From Erigeron canadensis (Eukaryota > Streptophyta > Magnoliopsida > Asterales > Asteraceae), in the NCBI RefSeq assembly GCF_010389155.1, contig NC_057764.1, positions 14,694,001-14,758,000 of the forward strand: DNA of 64,000 nucleotides. Reading direction: 5' to 3'. The notes beneath the pieces are model-generated. The model did no database searches. It saw only the letters and a program-made list of their open reading frames with translations, and was not told the origin of the DNA. This document shows positions 1-10,179 of the stretch, piece after piece (position 1 is the stretch's first letter; each line of letters starts with the position of its first letter). Position numbers and translations under genes: made by a program.

Positions 1-329
1 TGGTAACCAGGAATGTTACCATAATCAAAGAATGATCCAACTACCTGCTCAGCAAAGGTCGGCTCAGCAGCTCCCACTTGGCTCACGTCCATACCTGCAT
101 ATGTACCTGTATATAACTACCAAATCGGACTGGCATATCTAGTCCTAATGCACCTGGATCGTGACTTGGAGGCTCCTCAACCTGATGCTCCGGAGGAAAG
201 TAGAAACCTCCACCAACTTCCTGATGAGGAATAAACATAGAAGGTGGGTGATAATCCGGAAGATCGGTGGGTGGGCTAAAATCCTACCCTCTCAACTGCA
301 CCTCCCACATCGGCTGGTAACGCCGCGAG
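1..329. other. Non-coding flank downstream of the Athila ORF
   Basis: This stretch lies beyond the stop codon of the minus-strand Athila-type ORF that ends at 330. I see no convincing coding frame, LTR terminus or polypurine tract in it. By position it would be the region leading towards the 3' LTR of that gypsy element, which would lie outside the window to the left. Confidence 0.4.
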
Positions 330-1674
330 TCATAAACCACTCTCCTTAGGCCAGAACCAACCATAGTCATCACTCCCCACCTGTTCATGAAAATCATCCA
401 TGCGGGAATGGAAAGCCTGCTGAGACTCGAACATCTTATCCACAACAGACTGAAGAAAGGTGAGATCAAAACCTGCGGGAACGGCGGTAAAAGAAGAAGA
501 AGCTCCCACAGTAGGAGTAGCACGACGCTTAGGGCGTCTAACCAGTTCCTCCTCCGCTACCTCCTCCATCTCTTCATCAGCATCTTCACCTTCCTCGCCC
601 TCAGGGGCGGCATCACCAAAATCAATCAAAGAGTAAAAACCTCTATTGGTTTGAGGCTTAAGCAACCCAAACCGCTTCAAATCAGTGTACTCAAACTTCT
701 TCATATGTTTCCGATTCAAATTAAACACTGCATTCGCCCGATCATTTTCACAGCCAAAAAAATTAACCATTCGTGTGATGTAATGACCACACACCAACTT
801 CCTGTCCCTCATTCCCCGGGTTCCCATATGCTTAGCTACCATGTACGGAGCATAAGCCAACCTATATGGGGCTCCCTCATGAAACAACCTCAACAACCAC
901 ATGTCTTCCAAATAAACCTTATCCCTTTGGTTCGAACGTTGAACAACCAAAAAAGTGATCATCTTCAAAGATAATCTCAAAATAGGTGACTTGATGTTGC
1001 TCACCCCAACACCATTGGCCCAAGTTTCACCCCCGGTAATCTGTTTGTAATACGACTTTTGACTACCATCCAGGAATCCCAACCAGGTTCTAGCCCCCTA
1101 CTCAAAACCTTTTTAAACTGTTGGTTATTTTCCAACAAGTCTCTTGTGTACATACCGGTAGCCAGACCAAACTCAACAATAGTAAGGACCTATCCCTACC
1201 TCCACATCGGAAATGAATACATTTTTCAGCAAAAGTGTCCTTAACTTTATCAATCTTACTCACATTAATGGTTGAGTATACCTCTAAGCACCATTCTTTA
1301 CAAACCGACTCTTTATTACCAAAAATATCAAACCATATTCTAAACTCTTGATCAATCGGGTTTCCATTCTCATCGTTCTCCATACCCGCCAACCACAAAT
1401 ATCCCTCAATATCCCTCCATATCGCTAACATATCAAGCATACTAGATGGAAGATACCTGGGTTCCTCGATATCTTTGTGGAGAAATTTCTCCAACCTTTC
1501 ATTATAAGCGGCTTTTTGCTCTATGGAAGCACGAGGCCAAGTTAGCCATTGATGGGCGGAAAGTGCGGGAACGGGAGCAATGGCGGCTTGAGCTTGCGCC
1601 GCATCCGAAGTTTCCTCACCCGTGTGAGATGAAGATGTGGACCGTCTTGGGTTACGTCCACTTGTAGCAGCGGC
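330..1674 (-). pseudogene. Athila-type gypsy env-position ORF (degenerate)
   Basis: On the minus strand an open frame runs from about 1674 to 1102 and continues, after a frameshift near 1085-1105, from 1082 to 330. The first part is Ala/Pro/Ser-rich and then has a helical segment with WLTWPRASIEQKAAYNERLE (around 1495-1555). The middle, reading RCGGRDRSLLLLSLVWL, resembles the 'FRLGG..R.LSL.EFG' segment of plant Athila ORF proteins. The second part has an acidic run of Glu and Asp (around 560-620) and a basic RRPKRR patch. It lies downstream of the integrase in the same orientation, which is the env-like position of Athila elements. The frame opens directly after a splice-acceptor-like TTTATTTGTTTGTAG at 1675-1689. 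The product is unknown and the family assignment is by resemblance only. The frameshift makes this copy non-functional. Confidence 0.55.
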
Positions 1675-1754
1675 CTACAAACAAATAAAGCCAAAAACAA
1701 TCAGCCTTCGATACATTTGTTACTACATATGAGCTTAAAGGGACATGTTCTGAA

Positions 1755-1895
1755 ATAGGAAAACTGCGTCGCACTTTTGGAAGACTGCGAAGCAATCTAT
1801 AATTCGGAAATTAATACTGCGGCGCAGTTTGAAGACTGCGTCGATCTCATACCACACTCAACTGCGGCGCAGTTTGAAGACTGCGTCGCACTCAT
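1755..1895. repeat. Tandem 'GCGCAGTTTGAAGACTGCGTCG' repeats, group 1
   Basis: Three related units occur in about 140 bp. Each holds an almost self-complementary pair of arms, CTGCGGCGCAGTTTGAAGAC followed by TGCGTCG. The arms make short hairpins whose GC content is well above the AT-rich surroundings. No coding role is visible. Confidence 0.6.
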
Positions 1896-2315
1896 AAGGT
1901 TTCTGGGTTTAGGTCGAGGGTATCTTAAGATTTCCAAATCACATAACAACAAAACTTCATCACTCCGATTGTAACAAAGAATACCATATATTAATTATCA
2001 ACAAATCATACCCCTCCGACCTATTCATGAGATCCTACTACATTCATCATGACAAGTAATCCAAGATTTATTCAAAAATCAAAACAAAGAATAAACAAGA
2101 AAATAAACATAGAACAAAGGGGAGATGCTACCTTTCCTGTTCTTGTCATGATTCTGATTTGAAGGAACGAGATTAAGATCAATGAAAATAAAGGAAAAGA
2201 TTAAAGGAGGTGGCTGGTTTTGCTTATTGAGAGAAAATACTTTAAGATTTAAGGGTAAAAGTAAAAAGGAATTAACCCTAGCCTTTTATTGATGTTGACC
2301 CGATCTGGACCCAAC

Positions 2316-2538
2316 TGCTTCGCAGTCCACAAACTGCATCACCGTTTTATTTAAATATTGATTTTTTTTCCGAATTTTCTGAAACAAAACACATGGAATG
2401 CGTCGCTCTTACCAAACGGCGTCGCATCCCTTATTTTCGAGCATTTGAATGCTTCGCAGTCTGTTAAAACTGCATCGCACTTTCTATAAGGCCATACACT
2501 ACGTCGCAGTTTGTTGACTGCGTCGCAGTTGCTCCCCC
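2316..2538. repeat. TGCGTCGCA-type motif cluster, group 2
   Basis: At least seven variants of an 8-9 bp near-palindrome (TGCTTCGCA, TGCATCGCA, TGCGTCGCA, GGCGTCGCA, TACGTCGCA) are spread over about 220 bp. They match the core of group 1 at 1755-1895, so the same motif occurs twice in the spacer between the integrase and the env-position ORF. Confidence 0.55.
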
Positions 2539-2737
2539 CACACTTACCTTGTATTTCATCCACGAAAAACTTACCGGACCGCATAGAGAAGTTCCAGACC
2601 TGCAATACTCAACATAAACACCTTAAAAACATGAAAATTCCTAAAATTTAACAAAACAGAAACACATCAAACACGGGTTGCCTCCCGCGAAGCGCTTAAT
2701 TTATTCACGAGTCTTTAGCTTGACTCAAAGTCCTTTC

Positions 2738-3890
2738 TCATTGTTTTATTTCCAAAAATGGGAGTTCGTCAACGACGACCCCCACATTCTCCTCCTCTTG
2801 ATGATATAGCTTCAACCTGTGACCATTAACAATAAAAGAAGTACCATCCGATTTGAACAATTCCACATAACCAGACGGATAAACATGTTTGATCACAAAA
2901 AGGCCGGTCCACCTAGATGTCAACTTGGGTTGCTTAAACTTGTACTCGGAAAGAAACAACAACACTTTGTCACCGGCTTTAAAATCCTTCTTTCTAAGCC
3001 TACGGTCATGCCAAACTTCAGTTCGTTCCTTATAAAGCAAAGAGTTATCATAAGTATACAACCTAAGTTTATCTAGTTCATTTAGTTGTATTGATCTTAA
3101 CTCACCGACTTCAACTAGGTCCATGTTACAATTCTTGAGCGCCCAATAGGCCTTATGCTCAATTTCGATAGGAAGATGACAAGTCTTGCCATAGAGCAAC
3201 CGGAATGGGTAGTCCCAATCAGTGTCTTGTAGGCGGTCCTAAATGCCCATAGAGCATCATCAAGCTTGGTGGACCAAGACTTCGGGTTATCTCCTATGGT
3301 CTTCTCAAGAATTCTTTCCAATTCCCGATTGGTGTTTTCAACTTGGCCACTCGTTTGCGTGTGGTAAGAGGTTGAAAAGTGGTGATTGACACCGTACCTC
3401 TTTAGCACCTTAATGAGTTGGTGATTTGCGAAATGACTTCCGCGATCACTGATTAAGGCCTTGGGCATTCCAAACCTACAGAAAAGCTGTTTTAAAAAGT
3501 GAATGATGACACGTGCATCATTCGTTGGCAAGGCTTTAGCCTCGGCCCATTTCGAAACATAATCAACAACAACAAGGATATACAAATTCCTATGTGACGG
3601 GGGAAAAGGTCCCATAAAGTCAATGCCCCAAACATCAAAAACTTCGCATACCTGAATAAAGTTTTGAGGCATTTCATCATGTTTGGAAATGTTACCTTGT
3701 CTTTGACACACATCACAAACCTCTACCAAAGTTTGTGCTTCCTTGACGGTGATTGACGGTCCATAGTGTCCACCGGATGGCCCGTGGTAACAAGCATCAA
3801 GAATTTGTCGGGTTTCATCTTCCGACACACACCTCCTAATCATCCCATCTGCACAAATTTTAAACAAAAATGGATTTTCCCAAAAATAAT
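2738..3890 (-). pseudogene. Athila-type Ty3/gypsy integrase, 3' part
   Basis: This is the C-terminal part of a gypsy pol polyprotein. It starts inside the spacer before integrase ([20 protein letters not shown]) because the Tekay-type element was inserted at 3890/3891. The zinc-finger region retains [10 protein letters not shown] and CDVCQRQGN, but about 20 residues usual between them are missing. The catalytic triad is visible: Asp in GIDFMGPFP, Asp in ISDRGSHF and Glu in [12 protein letters not shown] single-base deletion near 3215 shifts the frame, and the C-terminal GPY/F-like region (WTGLFVIKHVYPSGYVEL) follows in another frame, ending at 2738. The deletion, the frameshift and the interruption make it inactive. 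The assignment to integrase is firm and to the Athila lineage likely. Confidence 0.85.
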
Positions 3891-6831
3891 TGTAACACCC
3901 CGCTAAAGCGGAATATACGGGATGCACAGATAAGCACAACTGCACACAGTACAAGTTCCAACACAGCCATTAATCATTAAAAGAACCGAAGTACGATAGT
4001 TATTACAAAAACATGAGATGTACTCAGAATAGTTAATAGTCATAAGACAGAACATTAGTCTTTAAGAACCAGAACTTGAACTGAAATAGTAAGGAAAGTC
4101 TTCACAGCACCTGATCTTGTACGCTCGAACAATCACCAAATGAGATGAGCTTTTAAGAGGAAGACTCCTATGCTAAAGATCTATAAGCCTAGCCTGAAAA
4201 GCATGTAAGTTCAAAGGTCAACTACAAAAGTAGTTGGTGAGATTCACATAAAGTACGTTTAGTTTACATATAAGTATATATGTATAATGAGAACAGGATC
4301 ATAAGAACAAGATCACACGTTTTGTACGTTGAACTAATGTACTTTGTAATAGTAAGAACTAGGTCGTAAGATCTGCACGTTGAACATAAGTACTATATAA
4401 GAACAGAACAAGAACATGCAATGAACTTTAAATATAAGTTGTCACTGCTAACCCGATTGGCCAGAACTGAACTGTAATGTAAAGATATGCTCATAAAGTT
4501 CGAGTACGTCATATAAGATCTAGATCCGAACAAGAACAAGTAATATGCATCCTCCAGAACTGTAGAGAATGAGGGTGGGTCTACCCTAAACAGCGCTGTC
4601 CATAATTACCTACGGTTCATTCCCTGAACTGTGGGATATGGATTGATAGCAGTGAACAAGAACTGAACAACTACATGTACGAACTAGAACACGATAAAGA
4701 TCAAGTACAGTAATATAGATGTATTTAAGATCCTGCCCATTCAAGACTTAAATACTCTTTTAAATAGTTTAAGAATCATATCATAAGTAGTTCAAGATCA
4801 TAATGTAGTACGTAAAATAGTTCAAGAACATATGTACAAGTACAAAATAGTTTTCATGTTTTTCAGTCCCCGATAAAAGAACTTGAACAAAATGTACGAA
4901 AGGGTGATTAGTGAACTCACAGTGATCTGGTACAAGCACAATTTACAAGCACAGGGATAGATAAATTATATCTATCGAATTCCAAGCACGTCTTGATGGA
5001 AGCATAAGTACATGTCATTGATCATAAATAAGTACGTATATTAGTTTCATGTGATTAATTAATCACTGAAATGTCCTTGATGAACCGATGATTTGGTCCT
5101 TCGATGATCTTTGAACGTTTTGACTCAAAAGAGTTTAAATGAACTTCAAGTACATGAACTGGACTCGAACTGAACGTCTTTGAACTCACACATAAGTGAT
5201 TATCGTGTTAATGAGTTGAACGTGTCTTAAATGATGAACTTTAGCCTTAAGAACTCAATTTAGTTGTTCATAGAACTTGTCCTTTAATGATTACGATGAA
5301 TCATGACTTAAATGTACTCGATTAGGGTTTGCACAATGTACGTTGTTCTAGATCGTTTTAGGAACTAGCCCTTTTGTCAATATGTAGCCTTGAATGTGAT
5401 TAACCTCATGGTAGTGGAGCTAAGGATTGATTTGATGTCTAAATACATGATTAGGTCATTTTATGTTTAAGCATAAAGAGTTATAGAACAAGATCGTCTA
5501 GGGTTTTGGCACAAGGTCGTTCTAGCTTCCAAGTCAAGATTGTTTTATAGTTCTTCAAGCTCAAGGTCGTCCTATTGAATCAAGGTCGGGATCGTTTTAG
5601 TGTCCAAGGCTCAAGATCGTTTTAGGTTCCAATGTACAAGATCGTCTTAGGTTCCAATGTACAAGATCGTCTTAGGTTGTCTAGGTCAGGATCGTTTCAA
5701 AGGTTGATAGCTCAAGATCGTCTTACTAGCTCAAGATCGTTCTAAGGAAAGAAGGACACGACTAAGATTAAGGTGCAAGGTTCATTCTAGTTCAAGAACA
5801 ATGTTTGAGCGAAACCGATCCAAAGGATTAGTTACCCAATAAGTGTACCAACACAACATCACAACACGACTACACACGAGATCAAACGAACAAGCACGAA
5901 AGAACCAAGAGCTGCCCTAGGATGATCTTGGCTTCAAGATCGTCCCTCCAGGACCGTTTCAAAGTCAAGAACAGGTACGTGATTAAGCACAAGGTCTAGA
6001 TCAATTTCAGGACATGTTAGAACATAGCACTAGTTCATATATGCACAATAACACTAACCAATAACACTTTTAATGCTTTTCAAGATCAAATAACACATGA
6101 ACAAGTCATGACACTCAAGAACAAGTTGTACCTTCATATTCAAAAATGGGTTTTGTAAATTAAAGCATGTTATGACCCAAATTTGTTCACACAAATGTTG
6201 TTAGACACATTTAGACACAAACCCATTAACTATTAACACGATTTTTAATCAAAATTGGACCAAATCATCAAGAATATGAACTTGAAAAAGTACACTTTTA
6301 ATTTGATCAAAAACCCATCAAATGTTGTTGTTACCTGAGATTTGATTCAAGAAGTATGTTTTGATTATCACAAGGATGCTAAAAGTACAAACGATTTTGA
6401 TTTAACAATCCAAAATCAAGAGATGCTTTGTGTGTGTGTTTTGGTGGCTGCAAGTGTGTGTTTTAGTGAGAGAAGTGAAAGATGGAAGAAGATGAATAGT
6501 AATTCTTTCTCTGTCTAAGGTTTCCATCTCCTTCTATTTATACATTCCCATAATAAACGAACTCAATAAATGCAAGGACTATTTGCGAACATTTTGAACT
6601 AGAACTTTTATGAACACGAACGTTTACGATCCGAACTTTAATATTTTATCGTACTTAATCATGAACTCGTCATATAAATCAGGATTTCAGATCAAAATGA
6701 CCTTCATATAAGCACATAGTTTAGGTCTAAAGCACGTCAAGAACTTATATAAATTGAACTGTCTAGCCGTTCTAGTGGCGAAAGTACGTTTCAAAGAACT
6801 TATTTAGAACATTTCTAAGACGGTTGTTACA
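3891..6831 (-). repeat. 3' LTR of a Tekay/Del-type gypsy element
   Basis: This 2.94-kb LTR runs in minus-strand sense from TGTAACAACCGTC (6831) to GGGGTGTTACA (3891), with the TG...CA ends of a Tekay LTR. It is adjacent to a polypurine tract and to the stop of a chromodomain integrase in the same orientation. The flank at 3886-3890 (ataat) would be one copy of the target duplication; the matching 5' LTR is not in the window. It contains an array of AAGATCGTYTTAGG half-sites (about 5480-5760) and one copy of the GGGTAACT...GGTTT(C/T)GCTCAA motif (5804-5838, minus) that also occurs in copia elements B and D. It disrupts the Athila integrase. Confidence 0.85.
5480..5960 (-). repeat. AAGATCGTYTTAGG half-site array inside the Tekay LTR
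   Basis: About twelve spaced copies of a motif reading (CA)AGATCGTYTTAGG on the plus strand occur here, including two adjoining units of GGTTCCAATGTACAAGATCG. One full inverted pair lies at about 5919-5946 (GATGATCTTGGCTTCAAGAT followed by CGTCC). The same motif forms complete hairpins in elements B and D. Confidence 0.7.
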
Positions 6832-6845
6832 TTCTCCCCCACTTG
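6832..6845 (-). other. Polypurine tract of the Tekay-type element
   Basis: Minus-strand CAAGTGGGGGAGAA ends exactly where the LTR begins with TGTAACAACC. This is the expected priming site for plus-strand DNA synthesis, and it fixes both the LTR edge and the element's orientation. Confidence 0.85.
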
Positions 6846-6864
6846 GAGGATTTCGTCCTCGAAA

Positions 6865-7907
6865 TTAAGAGTCTTGCCGATCAAAAAGATGAGGGTACTT
6901 CTTCTTAATGAAGTCCTCGCGTTCCCAGGTATCATTATACCCGTGTCTAGCACTCCAACGTACACGAACTAGTGGTACTCTACTCTGTCTAGTCTGTTTA
7001 GCATCTCTATCAATGATCTCGAGGGGCTCTTCAGTGTACTCGAGCCCTTCGTCTATATGAACATCCTTAACAGGAATGACGGTCGGGTCCTCAGCCATGC
7101 ACTTCTTTAAATTGGACACGTGAAATGTGTCATGAACATTGCCAAGTTCTAACGGTAGTTCCAACTTGTACGCTACTGGTCCCACACGTTTAATGATCTT
7201 ATAAGGTCTGATGTACCGAGGCGCCAATTTGCCTTTGTTGCTGAACTGGGCGGTACCTTTCCATGGAGAAACTTTTAATAGAACTTTATCGCCTACCTTG
7301 AACTCTAAAGGTTTACGGCGTTTGTCCGCATAGGACTTTTGTCTGTCTTGAGCAGCCTTAAGCTTTTCTTTGATAACAACTATTTTGTCTATAGTGAATT
7401 GTACAACTGGGAGCTTCATCCAGCTTCTTTCACCGGCGTCTAGCCAGCAAAGTGGAGATCTGCACTTACGACCATATAAGGCCTCGAACAGTGCACACTG
7501 AATACTAGTGTGATAGCTGTTATTGTACGAGAACTCGATCAACGGAAGATGTTTATCCCAACTTCCTCTGAACTCTAATGCACAAGAACGAAACATGTCC
7601 TCCAAAGTCTGAATAGTACGTTCGTTTTGCCCGTCCGTCTGTGGGTGATTGGCGGTGCTCAAGTTAAGTCTAGTACCTAACGCTTCTTGAAATGACTGCC
7701 AAAAGTCGGACGTGAAGCGAGGATCTCGTTCGGACACAAATTGGTCACAATATCGTCTATATAAATCTCAGCGAGTCTCTCCAGTGAGTAGTCATCACGA
7801 ATTGGAAGAAAACGAGCTGATTTCGTCAGTCTGTCTACGATAACCTAAATAGAGTTATGGTTGTCTTTTGTACGAGGCAGTTTCATAATGAAATCCATAG
7901 TAATATT
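6865..7907 (-). pseudogene. Tekay/Del-type integrase with chromodomain (truncated)
   Basis: This is the 3' end of pol from a chromovirus-type gypsy element. From the truncated end it shows the core start (ITMDFIMKLPRTKDNH), the second catalytic Asp ([12 protein letters not shown]), the third catalytic Glu in [12 protein letters not shown], a [14 protein letters not shown] segment and, at the C-terminus, a chromodomain-like [16 protein letters not shown]...YPHLF. Chromodomains of this class direct integration to heterochromatin. There is an in-frame TAG at 7845-7847 where the family has Trp, and a single-base loss near 7740 shifts the frame. Everything upstream of the first catalytic Asp (zinc finger, RNase H, RT, protease, gag) is missing; the sequence changes to the hairpin array at about 7901-7908. 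It pairs with the LTR at 3891-6831. Confidence 0.9.
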
Positions 7908-8442
7908 TGTGTTGCTGCGTATTTACAACAGTTTGAACATTAGTCTTATATACACACTTCCAATAGGTAATATTGTCGACACTGTTTCTGCGTATTCACA
8001 TCAGTTGAAATGTGTCAAAGGCTAATGCTAGTTCTGTGTATCTTTATAGCAGTTAAAGCATTAGTTGAGTTAATGTCGGTTCTGCGTCTTAACAGCAGTA
8101 AAGACATTAACTCGGAGTACAATGTCGGTTATGCGTCTTGACAGCAGCAAAGACATTTACTCACCATATCCTAAGTGTTATTTGAGGGGTTTTAGGAACA
8201 AGCAAAAAGTCTTGCTTGGTCAAAGTAAGAACACTAATATTCATTTGAGAGTTTCTAAGAAACAAGCAAAAATATGCTTCTTCTCAAGAACTCTCAAATG
8301 GTTTGAGATTTTCTGTGGAAACAAGCAAAAGTATGTTATGCCCACAGAAACATGCAAACAGGCCAAAACCCTAATGGGCTTGGGCTTAGAAACACGCATG
8401 GGCCTGCGTGTTTAAGAACACGCAAAGTGCCATTTGCGTGTT
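7901..8442. repeat. Array of ten hairpins next to a family A LTR
   Basis: Ten inverted repeats follow each other almost without gaps: 7901-7942, 7978-8016, 8022-8064, 8067-8113, 8115-8162, 8174-8235, 8244-8298, 8310-8350, 8390-8413 and 8417-8442. The first five share a conserved inside (CTGCGT...ACAGCAG) while the outer stems differ and stay paired, for example GAGTTAATGTC/GACATTAACTC (11 bp, perfect) and CTAATGC/GCATTAG. Units 6-8 share CAAGCAAAA inside with stems such as TTTGAGAGTT/AACTCTCAAA. Units 9 and 10 are simple stems on ACACGCA. The array is open in places (a 97-codon frame) but has no protein-like features. The nature of the parent sequence is unknown. It may be the U3 part of the adjoining LTR, because the array starts with TG at 7908 and the LTR ends with CA at 9085. 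Confidence 0.75.
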
Positions 8443-8445
8443 CCT

Positions 8446-9085
8446 AAGTCTTTGCCTAAGAACTATGTTTGTAATCATTTAAATAAGAACTTGTGTAGAT
8501 ATTTAATGATTACGTTTGAACTTCAATATTATATCTGTTTATGTTTTGTATTGTGTTTGTATGTTATATATTGTTTTGCAGGTACAAGAACATAGAATCA
8601 AGGTTTATAAGTGTCATACAACACTTTAACGATGATTGGATGTTGTGTACGATCCAAACAAAGTCAAACAAAGCACCAAAGGGTCGAACCTCGTGCTGAC
8701 GTCATCAGCATGTAGGACTGACCTCGTGCTGACGTCAGCACTAGGGAGATCGATTGGTTGCTTAATCCGGCTTATTACTTAATTAAGGCCGAAGCTCACA
8801 CGATCTAATACGCAACTAGTATAAATACAAGACCTAATCTACAGAATTAGGTTAATCTTAGTTAATCATTTTTGAAGATATTCACGAATTAATTGAATTG
8901 AAGTCACTTGTTCCTTCGTGTGATCTCCTACATGAACCACAACTGTTGTGCATCTCCTTGGGTTGATTAATTACTCATTAATCAGCAAAAGGCAATAGCA
9001 ATCTAGTTATCTCAAGAGGATTCCGCACTCTTGACATAACGAATTACGTCTTATTACGATCCACGCAACAATAGGGTACCTTACA
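8446..9085 (+). repeat. LTR of copia family A (plus orientation, 5' edge unclear)
   Basis: From about 8446 the sequence matches the LTRs at 48622-49270, 51781-52451 and 62848-63528 in the opposite orientation, starting at AACTATGTTTGTAATCATTT and ending in CAATAGGGTACCTTACA. It has the family's TATAAATA (8820-8827) and two copies of the TGACGTCA-centred palindrome (about 8690-8745). The usual first 45 bp or so (TGTAGATGCAGATTCG...) are absent and the hairpin array stands there instead. No primer-binding site follows 9085 and no polypurine tract precedes it, so this is a solo or truncated LTR rather than the end of a visible element. Confidence 0.7.
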
Positions 9086-9420
9086 GTGTATGTGTGTTCT
9101 AACAAGAGTGTAGAGAGAGAAATGAGCAAATCCTAGAGAGAGAAAACTATGAACACGCACGGTTGATCTCGTGGGTAATACTCGTCTCGTGCATGAACCG
9201 CAAACACACACCCGGCCCCCAAACGGCTCGTAGATTGTAAGTTACCACGTGTTTGGTAAGGTGCGTCCAGAGAGCTGTTCCCGGAGTGTTTATCATCACG
9301 TAAAAGAGATATATATATATCATCTAAAGGTAGATATATAAACCATGGGTTATCTCGAGGAATTTCCGCACCTCGACATATCCTTAAGTCGATCTCTGGT
9401 TTCATAGTAGTGCAAGATCA
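9086..9420. other. Unassigned stretch between two LTR fragments
   Basis: No gene is supported here. It contains GA-rich runs (gagagagaaa), a short TA repeat near 9310 and a segment (TTTCCGCACCTCGACATATC) loosely resembling the end of family A LTRs. It is probably another decayed LTR, but the family could not be decided. Confidence 0.3.
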
Positions 9421-9856
9421 GAGGGACTTACACTGTTTTTGTTCAATATTGAGCGTGTGTGTATAGAGTTACTTGTGCCATTTGATGTGCTTCTGTCTTG
9501 TTGTATGTGTGTGATTTTGTGTTTGTTGTTGTGCTTTATGATGTTCTTATTTGACGTGCTTTTGTGTGTAATAGAGACTTGAGACTTTGGACTAAGGCAG
9601 GTACCGTAAGGCCGGACTTTGAGACATTGAGACTGGAGACTTTTGGACTTATTATGGCGTAATTCTGCTCGTTATATATTGAACTATTACTTGCTTAGAC
9701 ATAAAAGAATCGACAAAAGACTTATTTCTTTGACTAGACTTTTGACATAAACCTACGAACTCACCAACCTTTGTGTTGACACGTTTTAGTATACTTTTCA
9801 GGTACTCAGGCTAATCAGGGATAAAGACTGCTATGATAGGCTTGGACTTCGGAGTT
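9421..9856 (+). repeat. Gypsy LTR 'E', left part (start approximate)
   Basis: The segment TACGAACTCACCAACCTTTG, followed by TGTTGAC and ACTTTTCAGGTA, also occurs in LTR F at 57528-57580. I know this arrangement from the 3' part of Tekay/Del LTRs. The LTR is cut at 9856 by element D and resumes at 21330. The left edge cannot be placed. Confidence 0.55.
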
Positions 9857-10149
9857 TGTAGAACGATGCTAAATTCGTGTTTTGGTGCGGAACAAAGGTG
9901 ATTATCAATGGCAGTTTGTGTGTGTGTTAGTGTGTGTGTTGAGAGAGAAAAGTGTGAGAGGGAAAGATGATTTCAATTAAGAATGTATTTTTTTTTGTTA
10001 CAGCTTGATCACCAAAAGTTATATGGAATGTAGGATTGAGGGGTTTATATACTCCTAGCAAATTACAAAAGCTCCCCCTCAACCTTACAATAGTTACACA
10101 AACATACAAAGTTAAGAAATACAACTAAGCACTATTTATATTTCTAACA
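9857..10149 (-). repeat. 3' LTR of element D
   Basis: 293 bp, minus-strand sense TGTTAGAAATATAAATAG to the CA end at 9857. It carries a TATATAAA box (about 10044-10051). It is a few bp longer than the 5' LTR because of a GT-repeat length difference near 9920-9940, and it shows a handful of substitutions, so insertion was not very recent. Confidence 0.9.
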
Positions 10150-10163
10150 TTCTCCCCCTTAGT
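10150..10163 (-). other. Polypurine tract of element D
   Basis: Minus-strand CACTAAGGGGGAGAA abuts the LTR start TGTTAG. The same AAGGGGGAGAA form precedes the 3' LTR of element B. Confidence 0.85.
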
Positions 10164-10179
10164 GCTTGGTTGTCCATCA

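Larger units (their letters stand above)
1675..2737 (-). other. Spacer between Athila integrase and downstream ORF
   Basis: About 1.06 kb without a credible coding frame. In minus-strand order it holds a GC-rich block just after the integrase stop (about 2668-2700, rc AAGCGCTTCGCGGGAGGCAA), a form I know from many plant Athila/Tat elements. A 52-nt stretch at 2548-2599 is bounded by an acceptor-like TGCAG and a donor-like AG|GTAAGT. A G-rich tract follows (2532-2541), and then two groups of a TGCGTCGCA-type motif (separate entries). The ends of this segment look like an intron between the integrase region and the env-position ORF, but that is inferred from splice-like sequences alone. Confidence 0.45.

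Noticed and set aside
3891..6831. Host gene with introns in the long AT-rich stretch
   Set aside because: No open frame of note, and both ends show LTR termini with a polypurine tract and a chromodomain integrase beside it.
8122..8415. 97-codon plus-strand open frame
   Set aside because: It runs through the hairpin array, where both strands are open because of the inverted repeats. It has no domain-like features and no support in other copies.
9310..9322. TA microsatellite as a feature
   Set aside because: Only about six repeats; too short to be informative.
9133..9405. 90-codon minus-strand open frame between two LTR fragments
   Set aside because: No recognisable motif, and it lies in a likely decayed LTR; it is too short to call a gene.
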